Below are positions 1 to 7,930 of a stretch of DNA of 64,000 nt, in pieces. Source of the stretch: Pseudomonas alcaliphila JAB1 (GTDB lineage Bacteria > Pseudomonadota > Gammaproteobacteria > Pseudomonadales > Pseudomonadaceae); NCBI RefSeq assembly GCF_001941865.1, contig NZ_CP016162.1:1860001-1924000 (forward strand), written 5' to 3'. The notes beneath the pieces were generated by a model that was not told the DNA's origin, ran no database searches, and was given only the letters and a program-made list of their open reading frames with translations. How positions within the stretch are numbered: position 1 is the first letter of the stretch; every line of letters starts with the position of its first letter. The translations under genes and the position numbers were made by a program.

Positions 1-846
1 ATGGTCTTCCAGGTCCGCCGGCAGAGCGATGGCAAGTACGCCGTTACCTACGCCAGCGCCGGCGCGCAAGCCATCTGTGGCCTCAGCGCCATGCAACTGA
101 TGCAGGACGCTGAGGCGCTGACCACCATCGTTCACTCGGATGACCGCATGGCCTTCATCGATTCCCTGCAGCTATCGGCCGAGGAGTTGACGGACTGGTA
201 TCTGGAGTTTCGCGTGCAGGTGCCGGGGCGTGAAGTCGCCTGGTGCCAGGGTGAAGCCTGCCCGCGCCGCGAAGCAGACGGCAGCGTGATCTGGCATGGC
301 TTCATGACTGACGTGACCGAACGCAAGCAGATCGAGGCCGAGCTGCAGGCCTTCGCCACCACCGACTTCCTCACCCAGCTCGCCAACCGCAGGCACTTCA
401 TGTGTCAGCTCGAGGCAGAGCTGGCGCGCCTGCAACGCAGCCCTGAACAGAGTGCGGCGATCCTGATGTTCGACCTGGACTACTTCAAGACCATCAACGA
501 CCGCTGGGGCCACGATGTCGGCGACCAGGCGCTGCGCCATTTCGCGGGAATTCTAAGCAGCCAGCTGCGCAAGACCGACACCGCCGGGCGCCTCGGTGGC
601 GAAGAGTTCGCCGTGGTGCTCAGCGACGCGAATCTGGACAAGGCCATGCACTTCGCCACGCGCATCCAGAGCGAACTGGCCAGGGCGCCGATCCTGCATG
701 CCGGGGAACCGATCTTCCTCGCCGTCAGCGTCGGCATCTCCTCGCTCAATGCCAGCGATGCCAGCGTCGAGGCCGCCCTGTCGCGCAGCGATATCGCCCT
801 GTACTGCGCCAAGCGCGGCGGGCGAAATCGCATCGAGCATCATTGA
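1..846 (+). CDS. PAS-GGDEF diguanylate cyclase (5' end probably outside window)
   Basis: The visible 281 residues hold a PAS-like sensor segment (about 1-110, ending in the TDVTERK motif that normally closes a PAC region) and a GGDEF domain (about 120-278). The active-site motif is GGEEF at about 199-203, in the context GRLGGEEFAVVL, so cyclic di-GMP synthesis is expected. I see no RxxD inhibitory site directly before it. The reading frame is open from base 1 and starts inside a PAS fold, so the true start and probably further sensor or membrane segments lie upstream. Input signal unknown. Confidence 0.85.
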   Translation: MVFQVRRQSDGKYAVTYASAGAQAICGLSAMQLMQDAEALTTIVHSDDRMAFIDSLQLSAEELTDWYLEFRVQVPGREVAWCQGEACPRREADGSVIWHGFMTDVTERKQIEAELQAFATTDFLTQLANRRHFMCQLEAELARLQRSPEQSAAILMFDLDYFKTINDRWGHDVGDQALRHFAGILSSQLRKTDTAGRLGGEEFAVVLSDANLDKAMHFATRIQSELARAPILHAGEPIFLAVSVGISSLNASDASVEAALSRSDIALYCAKRGGRNRIEHH

Positions 847-858
847 CGGGAGGCTGGC

Positions 859-1419
859 TCAGGCCGCCAGCAACGCCTGGCTGATGGCCTCGTTGAACGC
901 AGGAATATCGTCGGGGTTGCGCGAGGTGATCAGCGTCCAGTTCTGCCCTGGGCAAACTTGCACCTCGGCGTCTACCCAGCTCGCACCGGCATTGGCCAGA
1001 TCCAGGCGTACGCTGGCATACGACGTCAGCACCTTGCCCGGCCCCACGCCAGCATCGATCAGCAGCCAGGGGCCATGGCAGATCGCCGCGACCGTCTTGC
1101 CGGCGTCACGAAACTCCTGCACCAGACGCTGCGCGTCCTCATCCTGGCGCAGGTTGTCGGCGTTCACCGTACCGCCGGGGATCACCAGCAGATCGTAGTC
1201 CGCCGCGCCCACTCCCTTGAGCTGGGTGTCGGACTGCACGCTGACGTCCTTCTTGCTGTCCTGCAGCCAGGTTTCGGCCTCGCCGCCCTTGACGCTTGCG
1301 TGGGTGACGCTGGCGCCCTGATCCTTCAACGCCTGCATCGGCTTGAGCAGCTCGTCGCGCTCGATACCCGTGTTGGCGGTGATGAACAGCACCTTCTTGC
1401 CTTGCAGATTCGAACTCAT
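859..1419 (-). CDS. PfpI/DJ-1 family type 1 glutamine amidotransferase-like protein
   Basis: A 186-residue single-domain protein of the DJ-1/PfpI superfamily. The nucleophile elbow AAICHGPW carries the conserved cysteine at about residue 114, and the early acidic residue is present in the ANTGIERDEL segment. Family members act as stress chaperones, deglycases or proteases; the sequence does not say which. It converges with the GGDEF gene, with only 12 bp between the stop codons. The start ATG follows a GGTATC-like weak ribosome site on the minus strand. It stands alone, with no operon partner. Confidence 0.85.
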   Translation of the reverse strand: MSSNLQGKKVLFITANTGIERDELLKPMQALKDQGASVTHASVKGGEAETWLQDSKKDVSVQSDTQLKGVGAADYDLLVIPGGTVNADNLRQDEDAQRLVQEFRDAGKTVAAICHGPWLLIDAGVGPGKVLTSYASVRLDLANAGASWVDAEVQVCPGQNWTLITSRNPDDIPAFNEAISQALLAA

Positions 1420-1540
1420 GATCGATACCTCCGCTGATGCGCCGCACGGGCGCAGTGAATGGTCGCGTTGGCGAACGCGGCATGTATCAGGATTGAAAGG
1501 TGTAAGAAGCAGAAGTTCGACTTGATTGGCAGGCGAGTAT

Positions 1541-2054
1541 TCAGTTGCTGGTTTTTTCGACGGTATTGGTTGGCAGCGGATAGATCACTTCATGCGTGTT
1601 CAAATCACGAATTTCGGAATTGATGGTAATGGTCGAGACCTCACGTCCCGGCGGCCCGCTGATATCTTCGCGAGTAGAAAAGTCCAACACGTAGCGCTGT
1701 CCCGCGCGGAACTCGACATCCTTCGCACCAAAGCCACACTTTGCTCCGCCCGTACCCAGTGCACTTATGGATACCCAGCACCAGCTCAGGGAGTGTTTGC
1801 CTGGCGTCAGCCGTAGAGCCTGCTTGCCGGAAACATCGAGGGTTGAGTGGCGCCCGGCGTCCGGCAGTTGCTGGCCATCTACATGCGTGGCCAGCAGCAG
1901 ACGGTGAAAAGGCACGCCCAGCGCGGTATCGCGTGGTTGCAAAGTACACAACGGGTGCGTCGGGCGTGTTGTTGGACAGGTCATCAGGCGTCATCGCCTC
2001 CGGCGCCCAGTTCCCCTGGTAATCCTTGTCCTGATAGTTGGAGCAGGCCGTCAT
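1541..2054 (-). pseudogene. frameshifted putative lipoprotein
   Basis: Two overlapping minus-strand frames look like pieces of one protein. The upstream frame gives a lipobox-like start (MTACSN) and a plausible mature N-terminus up to about 1960. The downstream frame, from about 1960 to the stop at 1541, has the protein-like remainder (LQPRDTALGVPFHRLL to STITINSEIRD, with paired cysteines). Neither frame alone reads sensibly through both halves. A hydrophobic signal-peptide-like stretch (FKLPGVLLIAV) lies just before the lipobox in yet another frame and ends at a stop, so a second lesion or a sequencing error is likely. The joined product would be a small secreted lipoprotein of unknown function. 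I do not recognise the family. Confidence 0.5.
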
Positions 2055-2268
2055 CAGACCGCGATCAGCAGGACGCCAGGCAGTTTGAAATGGGATAGAA
2101 ATGAGGAACTGTGTATTGTTGTTCGTGCTTCCTTGCTGAATTGGGCCGCGGCGGATAACGGGTCTAAAGCGGGTCCGTAGATTATCGGTATGACCACTCC
2201 GGCAGACTCGCTGACAGTTCGTGGTAGCAGCACAGCGAGGGGCCTGCCTTCAAAGAAGGCCTATTCTT

Positions 2269-4467
2269 TTACCCCCTCAAGAAAACCTCGAGTGCTTCGT
2301 ACTTCATCGGTTTGGCAAAGTAATACCCCTGCAACACATCGCACCTGCTGCCCTTTAAAAAAGCCGCCTGAGATTCGGTTTCAACACCTTCAGCGACCAC
2401 TGTCAGGCTCAGGTGGTGGGCCATAGCGATAATGCCCTGAATGATTGCGGCATCGTGGCAATCCGTGCCGAGCTCCTGGATAAACGAGCGGTCGATCTTG
2501 ATCTTGTCTATCGGCAAGCGTTTGAGATAGCTGAGACTGGAAAATCCGGTGCCGAAATCATCGAGAGCAATGCGCACTCCCAAAGCCTTGAGCCGGTGCA
2601 ATGTGTCGATCGCTTGTTCAGCGTTATGCAGCAAAAGCGATTCGGTGATCTCCAGTTCCAACTGCTCACCACAGAGTCCGTGCTTCTCCAGGATGGTTTG
2701 GACAAATTGAACGAAATGACCACGCTGGAAATGGATTGGCGAAATGTTCACAGCCATCGAGATGCCAGTGATGCCTTGTTCGCCTAACTGGCGCAGTTGA
2801 GCGCAAGCCGTATCGAGTACCCAGAGGCTCAGCGGGATGATCTGGCCACTGTCCTCTGCCACTGGCACAAATACCGCTGGTGAGATAAATCCTCTTTGCG
2901 GATGCTCCCAGCGCAATAGCGCTTCGATCCCGGACACTCGCCCCGTACGCGTTTCTATCTGCGGCTGATAATGCAACTTGAGCGATTCAGTATCGATAGC
3001 CTTCTGTAGGTCGTTGCGTAGTCTCGCGTGTTCACAAACGCGCTCATTAAGATCGCTGGTGTACCACTGGAAATTATTGCGCCCTTGCTGCTTGGCTTTG
3101 TACATGGCCATGTCAGCCTGCTGAATGAGCTGCATCGGTGGCTCGATATAACCATCGCTCAGGGTGATGCCAACACTTGCGCTCACGTGCAGGTCAATGC
3201 CCCGGATGCAGTAGGGCCTGGCTATGCCCGCCATCAGTCGTTCGGCCACCGATACAACGTCGTCATCACGCAGCAGGTTCGGCAGCAGAACGATAAATTC
3301 GTCGCCGCCCATGCGCACGATGGTATCGCCGGGACGAACGTGCTGGGCCATGCGCTGCGCCACCTCAATCAGCACTTGATCGCCGAAATAGTGTCCAAGC
3401 GAATCGTTGATGGATTTGAATCCATCCAGATCGATACACATTACCGCCAGGCGACGCTTGCGCCGGCGACTGATGTGACAATACTCAATAAGCCGATCTT
3501 CAAGAGTTACACGGTTAAGCAAACCCGTCAGGCGATCATGGCAGGCGTTGAAGCTCAACTCGCGCTCGTAGTGCTTCTGCTCGCTGATATCCCTGACCAC
3601 TGCGAATACCCCGACGATCTCGCCATTGACCCTGATCGGCAGGTTGGAAATGTCCATGGTCAACAACATGTCGCTCGCGTCGCGAAACCGTGCTTCGAAA
3701 CGTTGGTGCTCTCCGGTGCAGGCTGCAGAGAAATGTCGACCTACCCGTTGCTGCTCCTCCTCGATCACCAGATTGACAAAGTGATGACCGATCAAGTCGC
3801 TAGTGGTGTATGGCTTGAGCTTCAAACTTGCGGGATTTGCATTCTGGATTCTGCCGGCCAGATCGAGGGCGAATACCGGATTGGGGTTGTAGGTGAACAG
3901 TGAACGAAAACGTTGTTCGCTTTCCTCCAGGCTTCGGCCGTCACACTCATGGCGGATCGCAATGGCAGCCAGTTGGGCCGCGCAACCCAGTCGTTGAATC
4001 TGCGCCTCGTCCGGCTTATGGGTGCGGTTCTGGTAAAAGGCAAACGTACCTAACACGCGTCCTTGATGGGAGAGCAAGGGCATCGACCAGCACGAGTGCA
4101 GGTTATGCCCCAGGGCCAGACTACGGAAACGCTCCCAGCTTGGGTCAAGCGCGATGTCTTCGGTGACCACCAGCTCACGCCGGAACGCAGCGGTACCGCA
4201 GGTTCCCTCCTGTGGGCCAATGGCCATTCCATGAATCGCCTGGCTGTATTCAATCGGCAAACCGGGCGCCGCAGCGCTGAGCAAGCGTTTGCCCTCGGCA
4301 TCAGCGAGCAGGATCGAGCTGAAAATTTCGGGGGACTGTGCGTCGAGCATCTGGCAAATGGCGCAGAGTATTTCGTCCAGATGACGGTCGGTCGCGATCA
4401 TGTCGAGGATGTCACGCTGCGACTCGGAAAGTGTCTTGCTGTTAACGCTCGTGAAACAAGTATTCAT
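2269..4467 (-). CDS. GAF-PAS-GGDEF-EAL cyclic di-GMP signalling protein
   Basis: A 732-residue soluble protein. Order: GAF-like domain (about 15-175, with the TCGTAAFRRELV motif common in GAF domains), PAS/PAC (about 185-305), GGDEF (about 315-475, motif MGGDEF near 386) and EAL (about 490-730). The EAL domain keeps EALLRW, the loop-6 motif DDFGTGFSSLSYL and EGVET, so phosphodiesterase activity is likely; the intact GGDEF site may make cyclic di-GMP or act as a GTP-binding regulator. No membrane segment. Base composition is noticeably less GC-rich than in neighbouring genes, and both flanks are damaged genes, which suggests an acquired or accessory segment. Confidence 0.9.
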   Translation of the reverse strand: MNTCFTSVNSKTLSESQRDILDMIATDRHLDEILCAICQMLDAQSPEIFSSILLADAEGKRLLSAAAPGLPIEYSQAIHGMAIGPQEGTCGTAAFRRELVVTEDIALDPSWERFRSLALGHNLHSCWSMPLLSHQGRVLGTFAFYQNRTHKPDEAQIQRLGCAAQLAAIAIRHECDGRSLEESEQRFRSLFTYNPNPVFALDLAGRIQNANPASLKLKPYTTSDLIGHHFVNLVIEEEQQRVGRHFSAACTGEHQRFEARFRDASDMLLTMDISNLPIRVNGEIVGVFAVVRDISEQKHYERELSFNACHDRLTGLLNRVTLEDRLIEYCHISRRRKRRLAVMCIDLDGFKSINDSLGHYFGDQVLIEVAQRMAQHVRPGDTIVRMGGDEFIVLLPNLLRDDDVVSVAERLMAGIARPYCIRGIDLHVSASVGITLSDGYIEPPMQLIQQADMAMYKAKQQGRNNFQWYTSDLNERVCEHARLRNDLQKAIDTESLKLHYQPQIETRTGRVSGIEALLRWEHPQRGFISPAVFVPVAEDSGQIIPLSLWVLDTACAQLRQLGEQGITGISMAVNISPIHFQRGHFVQFVQTILEKHGLCGEQLELEITESLLLHNAEQAIDTLHRLKALGVRIALDDFGTGFSSLSYLKRLPIDKIKIDRSFIQELGTDCHDAAIIQGIIAMAHHLSLTVVAEGVETESQAAFLKGSRCDVLQGYYFAKPMKYEALEVFLRG

Positions 4468-4710
4468 GCGGGATCTTGAAGACTCTCGATGTCATCCGAT
4501 CTTCAGAGAGCCTGAAATAGTGAGCGATCGAGCACTTTCGACTAGCGCATCGGGAGCCTCCTTATAAGGGCACTGATCCAATCCCAAAAAGGCTCAGATC
4601 AGCCGCGGAAAACCATATCAGATGCGTCCTCTTTGGCTTCGCTGCTCTCGGTCTCGGTGCGTCAAAAATCGCTTGTGATGGCAGTAGTTGAGTCGCCAAG
4701 CCACCCAACA

Positions 4711-4908
4711 TTACTCGCTGGCGAGACGCTCACAAATCATCGGCGCTGCGGCATACAGGCAGGAGTAGTGGGAAAGCCCCTCCATCCGCTCGACGCGCGC
4801 GTTGCTTGGGAGGCGCTCAGCCAGATACGCCGACATACCGAAAGGCGACCAATTGTCCGCCGTGCCATGCCACAGGCAGACATTTGCCTCGCTTGGCTCA
4901 ATCCGGCA
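4711..4908 (-). pseudogene. 3' remnant of an alpha/beta hydrolase gene
   Basis: Reading the minus strand back from the TAA stop at 4711-4713 gives about 65 residues that look like the C-terminal end of an alpha/beta hydrolase. It has the acid-loop context VCLWHGTADNWSP and the catalytic histidine context EGLSHYSCLY, followed by a short helix (MICERLASE). There is no start, and the frame runs into the 3' end of the permease gene at 4898. The rest of the gene is gone, so this is a truncated relic. The 240 bp on its other side (4468-4710) hold only the promoter area of the GGDEF/EAL gene and nothing else I can support. Confidence 0.6.
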
Positions 4909-5983
4909 ACCTGACCTTCTTCTTCGCCCCGAACAGATTCCAGCTGGCCACGAACAGTGCCGCCACCAGCGGGCCGATTACGAAGCCGTTGAGGCCCAGC
5001 AGGGCCAGGCCGCCGAGGGTGGAGATGAGGATCAGGTAGTCGGGCATGCGGGTGTCCTTGCCGACCAGGATGGGGCGCAGGATGTTGTCCACCAGGCCGA
5101 TCACCAGCACGCCGAAGGCGGTGAGGATGATGCCTTGCACCAGGCTGCCGCTGAGCATCAGGTAGATGGCCACAGGCGCCCAGATGATGCCGGCGCCGGC
5201 GGCCGGTAGCAGTGACAGAAAGGCCATCAGCACGCCCCAGAGCAACGGGCTGTAGATGCCCAGCGCCCAGAAGATGAAGCCACCAAGTGCGCCCTGTACG
5301 GCGGCGACTACCACATTGCCTTTCACCGTGGCGCGCACCACGCGGGTGAACTTGATCTGCAAACGCCGTTTGGTGGTGTCGGCCAGCGGGATGGCGGTGC
5401 GGATTCTATGCACCAGATCCCTGCCGTCGCGCAACAGGAAGAACAGCAGGTAGAGCATCACGAAGAAGCCGATGAAGAACTCGAAGGTGCCCTGGCCGAT
5501 GGCGAATACCTTGGTGGCCAGGTATTGGCTGCCGGCCATGGCACTGTTGGAGATCTGTTCGCGCAGGCCTTCGAGGTTGTTCATGCCGACACGGTCGAGC
5601 TGTTCCTGTATCGATGGCGGCAGCATCTGGATGAAGCTGGTGACATAGGCGCCGGTATCCAGCTCGCCCGACTCGAGCTTCTGGTACAGGGCGGTGCCTT
5701 CGGCCACCACGGCTGAGGTGATGAAGATCACCGGCAGAATCGCCACCAACAGGCAGATGATCAGCGTCAGCAGGGCAGTCAGGTTGACTCTGCCGCCAGT
5801 GCGCCGTAGCAGGCGCTCCTGCAGCGGGGCGAACACCACGGCCAGGACCATGGCCCAGAACACCGCGCCGTAGAACGGCAGCAGTATCCAGAAGAAGGCG
5901 ATGGTCACCAGAACGAGCAGGAGGATGAAGGCTTTCTGTTCGAAGGTCGGGCTCTGCATATCGGGATCGCTGGGAAGGGACAT
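4898..5983 (-). CDS. AI-2E family transporter (PerM/YdiK-like permease)
   Basis: About 361 residues with the hydrophobic pattern of the AI-2E exporter/PerM superfamily: two N-terminal membrane helices (LLLVLVTIAFFWILL and the next), a long amphipathic middle segment, then a cluster of helices. Conserved glycine/proline-rich loops include SLLPAAGAGIIWAPVAIY and the terminal DNILRPILVGKDTRMPDY segment. Upstream in-frame ATGs would lengthen it to 399 residues, but the added stretch is low-complexity. The ATG at 5983 has a GGGGG ribosome site about 8 bases upstream and gives the usual family length. Substrate unknown. It is divergent from the methyltransferase gene. Confidence 0.8.
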   Translation of the reverse strand: MSLPSDPDMQSPTFEQKAFILLLVLVTIAFFWILLPFYGAVFWAMVLAVVFAPLQERLLRRTGGRVNLTALLTLIICLLVAILPVIFITSAVVAEGTALYQKLESGELDTGAYVTSFIQMLPPSIQEQLDRVGMNNLEGLREQISNSAMAGSQYLATKVFAIGQGTFEFFIGFFVMLYLLFFLLRDGRDLVHRIRTAIPLADTTKRRLQIKFTRVVRATVKGNVVVAAVQGALGGFIFWALGIYSPLLWGVLMAFLSLLPAAGAGIIWAPVAIYLMLSGSLVQGIILTAFGVLVIGLVDNILRPILVGKDTRMPDYLILISTLGGLALLGLNGFVIGPLVAALFVASWNLFGAKKKVRLPD

Positions 5984-6114
5984 GTCAGTTAGTCCCCCGA
6001 TGTTCTGGCAAAGTGCCGACAAAGTTGGACTGGGCTTGTAGCCGCGCGGCGGGGGGATTGACGGCTCTGGGATACTGGATGGCGTGAGGGCGATCATTCG
6101 ACGGAGGCATGGCC

Positions 6115-6819
6115 ATGCGTGACGAGGAAATCAAGGCGCTGTTCGACCAGCAGGCGGCGGGCTACGACAAGCAATGGGCGGGGATGGCGCCGATTCGTGA
6201 GGCGCTGTATTTGCTGCTCGATGCGCTGTTCATCGACCTGCCGGCTGACGCGCGGATACTGTGCGTGGGCACCGGCACGGGGGCGGAAATCGCGCACCTG
6301 GCCGAGCGTTTCCCGGGCTGGCGTTTCACCGCGCTCGACCCGTCCGGGGCGATGCTGGAGGTGTGCCGTCAGCGCGCGGAGCACGGCGGCTTTGCCCAGC
6401 GCTGCGACTTTCACGAGGGCTATCTGGATACGCTGGCGCCTGGGGCGGTCTACGACGGCGCTACCTGTTTTCTGGTGTCGCAGTTTCTGCTCGAACCGGC
6501 GGTGCGTACTGCGTTCTTCGGCCAGATCGCGCAGCGCCTGAAACCCGGCGGGCTGCTGGCCAGTGTCGACCTGGCGGCGGATATCCAGTCGCCGGCCTAC
6601 GAGGTATTGCTGCCTGGCTGGATGACGCTGATGGCTGCGGCCGGGGTCGATGCGCAAATGCTGGAGCGTGCGCGGGCAGCCTACGCCCGTGATGTGGCGG
6701 TGGTACCGGCGCAGCAGGTGGCTGGCATCATCCAGGCCGCCGGTTTCGATGCGCCGGTGCAGTTTTTCCAGGCCGGGCTGATGCACGGCTGGGTAAGCCG
6801 GCGCGAAGCCGATGGTTGA
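6115..6819 (+). CDS. class I SAM-dependent methyltransferase
   Basis: A 234-residue Rossmann-fold methyltransferase. Motif I (ILCVGTGTGAEIAHLA) binds S-adenosylmethionine, followed by the acidic ribose-binding ALDPS at the end of beta-2 and the LKPGGLLASVDL motif. The N-terminal FDQQAAGYDKQW resembles small-molecule methyltransferases of the UbiE/Tam class. The ribosome site GGAGG at 6103-6107 favours the ATG at 6115 over the one at 6109. It is convergent with the GFA gene, with 6 bp between them. Substrate unknown. Confidence 0.8.
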   Translation: MRDEEIKALFDQQAAGYDKQWAGMAPIREALYLLLDALFIDLPADARILCVGTGTGAEIAHLAERFPGWRFTALDPSGAMLEVCRQRAEHGGFAQRCDFHEGYLDTLAPGAVYDGATCFLVSQFLLEPAVRTAFFGQIAQRLKPGGLLASVDLAADIQSPAYEVLLPGWMTLMAAAGVDAQMLERARAAYARDVAVVPAQQVAGIIQAAGFDAPVQFFQAGLMHGWVSRREADG

Positions 6820-6825
6820 GCGGCT

Positions 6826-7215
6826 CTACTCGTGGCGTGTGCTGCGGTCGCGGTCGCGTGGGTAGTGGCGGTCGAAGGGCAGGGGAGGTAACCAGGCTTC
6901 GCGGCGGATGGTCCAGAGTTCGTAGGTGGGGGTGAACTGGTTCGGTTCGTCCAGCGAGCCGACGTTCACCTCGACTTCATCCCCCGAGCGTGCGAACACC
7001 GGCGAGCCGCAGCGCGGGCAGAAGTGGCGGCCGGCGTACTGGCCGGTTTCGCCCTCTACCTTCACCGCGTCCTGCGGGAAGATTGCCGAGGTGTGGAAGA
7101 GGGCGCCGTGGTGCTTGCGGCAGTCCATGCAGTGGCAGACGCCGACCCGATAAGGCTGGCCGCTGGTTTCGAAACGCACCTGGCCGCAGAGGCAGCCGCC
7201 GGTGAGGTGGGTCAT
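6826..7215 (-). CDS. GFA/CENP-V family zinc protein
   Basis: A 129-residue protein of the glutathione-dependent formaldehyde-activating (GFA) fold. It has the zinc ligand pattern GGCLCGQVRF, then CHCMDCRKHHGA and CPRCGSPVF, i.e. the structural and catalytic cysteine sets of the family. Most members have no proven substrate, so formaldehyde metabolism is not implied. The frame is open further upstream, but the family start MTHLTGGCLCG is at 7215. Confidence 0.85.
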   Translation of the reverse strand: MTHLTGGCLCGQVRFETSGQPYRVGVCHCMDCRKHHGALFHTSAIFPQDAVKVEGETGQYAGRHFCPRCGSPVFARSGDEVEVNVGSLDEPNQFTPTYELWTIRREAWLPPLPFDRHYPRDRDRSTRHE

Positions 7216-7304
7216 GGCGATATTATCCTGTTTCGTGTGCAGGGACTGAGAACATAGCAGGGGACGGCGTGATGCTCGCCAGTTAAGAGCAGGACGATGA
7301 CTCT

Positions 7305-7362
7305 GTAGGAGCCCGCTTGCGGGCGATCCTGATAAAAGCATCGCCCGCAAGCGGGCTCCTAC
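7305..7362. repeat. REP-like inverted repeat
   Basis: A perfect inverted repeat with arms of 23 bases (GTAGGAGCCCGCTTGCGGGC and its complement) around a 12-base loop. This is a typical Pseudomonas REP doublet. Its right arm contains the TAG stop codon of the minus-strand gene ending at 7359. It may also act as a transcript end for the convergent side. Confidence 0.85.
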
Positions 7363-7715
7363 GGTTCGAGATCCAGTTCCTGCTCGATCTTCGCCCATTC
7401 CGCTTTCAGTGCACGGCGCAGGTAGGCGATGAAGAGTCGGTCGCGCAGGCGGCGCAGGGTGGAGCTCCGTCGCGCGGCCTGGGCTTGCTCGATGGTTTCG
7501 CTGAGCCAGGCGCTGTCGAAGCCTGTCCAGATTGGTGGGATGGGCGCGAGCATGTTGGAGTAGCACGCAGGAGCGACGTCCTCATAGAAGGCAGCTTTTA
7601 CTGTGGCACGGCCGAAACCTGCCACCTGACGGGCGATGTATCCGTAGTCGACTTCGGTGTCGACGAATACGTCCGAAAGCGCCGACCACAGATGGATGCG
7701 TTCTTCGCGGGTCAT
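7359..7715 (-). CDS. DUF7079-like hypothetical protein
   Basis: A 118-residue soluble, helix-rich protein (starts MTREERIHLWSALSDVFVD). It resembles the small uncharacterised DUF7079 family; this is from memory of the N-terminal pattern and is not certain. No catalytic motif or signal peptide. The C-terminal half is basic and helical. Its stop codon lies inside the REP element at 7305-7362, so the last residues may have been set by that insertion. Function unknown. Confidence 0.65.
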   Translation of the reverse strand: MTREERIHLWSALSDVFVDTEVDYGYIARQVAGFGRATVKAAFYEDVAPACYSNMLAPIPPIWTGFDSAWLSETIEQAQAARRSSTLRRLRDRLFIAYLRRALKAEWAKIEQELDLEP

Positions 7716-7930
7716 AAGCCAGGTCTGCTCAATGCTGCGTAATCAGTGGCGAGAATGTAATGGCTGGCGCGCGTCCTGGCCATTGGCGCGGGCTGCTGCG
7801 AGGGCCTGGTGGGATGTATCATCGGGCACATATTTGCATGACTGAATCTGCCCGTGAGCGTCGGTCGTGCAAGCGCTGTTTTCGTATCCGTGGCCGTAGA
7901 CGCGGCCCGCCATTTGCGAGTGATGACACC

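Noticed and set aside
4633..4914. 93-codon plus-strand frame before the permease gene
   Set aside because: Opposite the hydrolase remnant; no ribosome site or family pattern.
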